Assembly: GCA_009783495.1 (NCBI GenBank)
Contig: WRDJ01000049.1
Coordinates: 1-6,081, forward strand
DNA: 6,081 nt
Direction: 5' to 3'
Source of the DNA: Clostridiales bacterium
Lineage (GTDB): Bacteria > Bacillota > Dehalobacteriia > UBA4068
Below the pieces are notes generated by a model, which did not search any database, had not been told where the DNA came from, and saw only the letters and a program-made list of their open reading frames with translations. Each line of letters starts with the position of its first letter. Within the stretch, counting starts at the first letter, position 1. Shown one piece after another: positions 5,583-6,081 of the stretch. Both the position numbers and the translations under genes were made by a program.

Positions 5583-6081
5583 TTAATCCGTTTTTTGCCC
5601 GGACGCCCTTTTCACGATCACCCGCAGGCCCTCCACCGCCATAACCTCTATGGCAACGCCCTCCTCGATATAATCGCCTTCCGTCACCACGTCCACGCGC
5701 CTTCCCATGATGTTGGCCACGCCCGCCGGGCGCAGGGTCGTGAGGGCCACCCCGCTTTGCCCTACCAGGGAGGGCAAGGTGTGGTCGGCGGAAATATATC
5801 CGCTCTCGTTTTCCTGGCGCAGGCCCAAAATCAGCCGGTTCCAGACCTTGCGCGTTTTCTTGAACCTGAAGCTGAGGGCTACCAGCGCCACGGCACCGGC
5901 CAGGCCGATCAAAAGGGCGGTCACGGCATAACCGGGGCTGGGGGAAGCCCAAAAGACGCCGCCGAAGATGGCCGCGATGCCCAAGAGCCCCGCCACGCCG
6001 AAGCCGGGGGTGACGAAAATCTCCACAATCAACAAGGCCAGCCCGACGATAAAGATGATCAGGCTGCCCACGTGGGCATTA
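5583..6081 (-). CDS. NfeD family protein, C-terminal membrane and OB-fold part (5' end outside window)
   Basis: The frame is open to the right edge. The only early start candidate inside the window is a GTG at 6071 with no ribosome binding site, preceded in frame by Asn-Ala-His. I therefore treat this as the 3' part of a longer gene, possibly the long NfeD form with an N-terminal ClpP-like serine protease domain; a short NfeD starting at 6071 (162 aa) is the alternative. Counting from that GTG there are three hydrophobic segments (about 3-20, 25-43, 48-70) with the family signature EIFVTPGFGVAGLLG. A soluble C-terminal OB-fold (about 100-155) follows, with LVGQSGVALTTLRPAG and RRVDVVTEGDYIEEG, typical of NfeD. 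NfeD proteins are partners of flotillins, and the downstream genes encode FloA and its short copy, so the operon context fits. The B. subtilis counterpart would be YqeZ. Confidence 0.92.
   Translation of the reverse strand, partial: NAHVGSLIIFIVGLALLIVEIFVTPGFGVAGLLGIAAIFGGVFWASPSPGYAVTALLIGLAGAVALVALSFRFKKTRKVWNRLILGLRQENESGYISADHTLPSLVGQSGVALTTLRPAGVANIMGRRVDVVTEGDYIEEGVAIEVMAVEGLRVIVKRASGQKTD

Overview
The window looks like a chromosomal segment from an anaerobic, fermentative Firmicute (Bacillota). The lineage call rests on an NfeD–FloA (bacterial flotillin) operon, a trimeric NADH-linked [FeFe]-hydrogenase operon, strong AGGAGGT-type ribosome binding sites and a SigA-type promoter. The species cannot be named from the sequence. 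Every supported gene is on the minus strand, so transcription runs from high to low coordinates. Coding DNA is fairly GC-rich; the one long intergenic gap (about 3283-3566) is clearly AT-rich.

Region 1 (6081 down to 3511) is a membrane-organisation operon. It holds the C-terminal part of an NfeD protein (open at the window edge), a short FloA paralogue stopping after 139 residues, a full-length FloA, and a small single-pass membrane protein with a proline/alanine-rich tail. It ends in a clear intrinsic terminator (3511-3543). The two floA copies form a tandem partial duplication: about 59% protein identity without gaps over the first 133 residues, plus a shared stretch around the ribosome binding site.

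Region 2 (about 3493 down to 3273) is the promoter and leader of the hydrogenase operon. A near-consensus promoter (TTGACC, 17 nt, TATAAT) lies just beyond the terminator. A second extended -10 element and a perfect 8-bp inverted repeat lie in the leader of roughly 185 nt.

Region 3 (3273 down to the left edge) is hydC-hydB-hydA. HydC (NuoE-like, 2Fe-2S) and HydB (NuoF-like, NADH/FMN/4Fe-4S) should pass electrons from NADH to HydA, which carries the complete N-terminal Fe-S relay and most of the H-cluster domain. HydA is cut by the window edge just before its third H-cluster motif. HydB is unusually compact: it lacks the extra Fe-S domains found at both ends of bifurcating HydB proteins. This favours an NADH-dependent hydrogenase that may not need ferredoxin, though that is an inference. 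HydA also has TSCSPGW rather than TSCCPxW in its first H-cluster motif.

There is no CRISPR array, tRNA, rRNA or insertion sequence. The most interesting points are the truncated FloA paralogue, the compact HydB with the L1 variant in HydA, and the structured leader of the hydrogenase operon.
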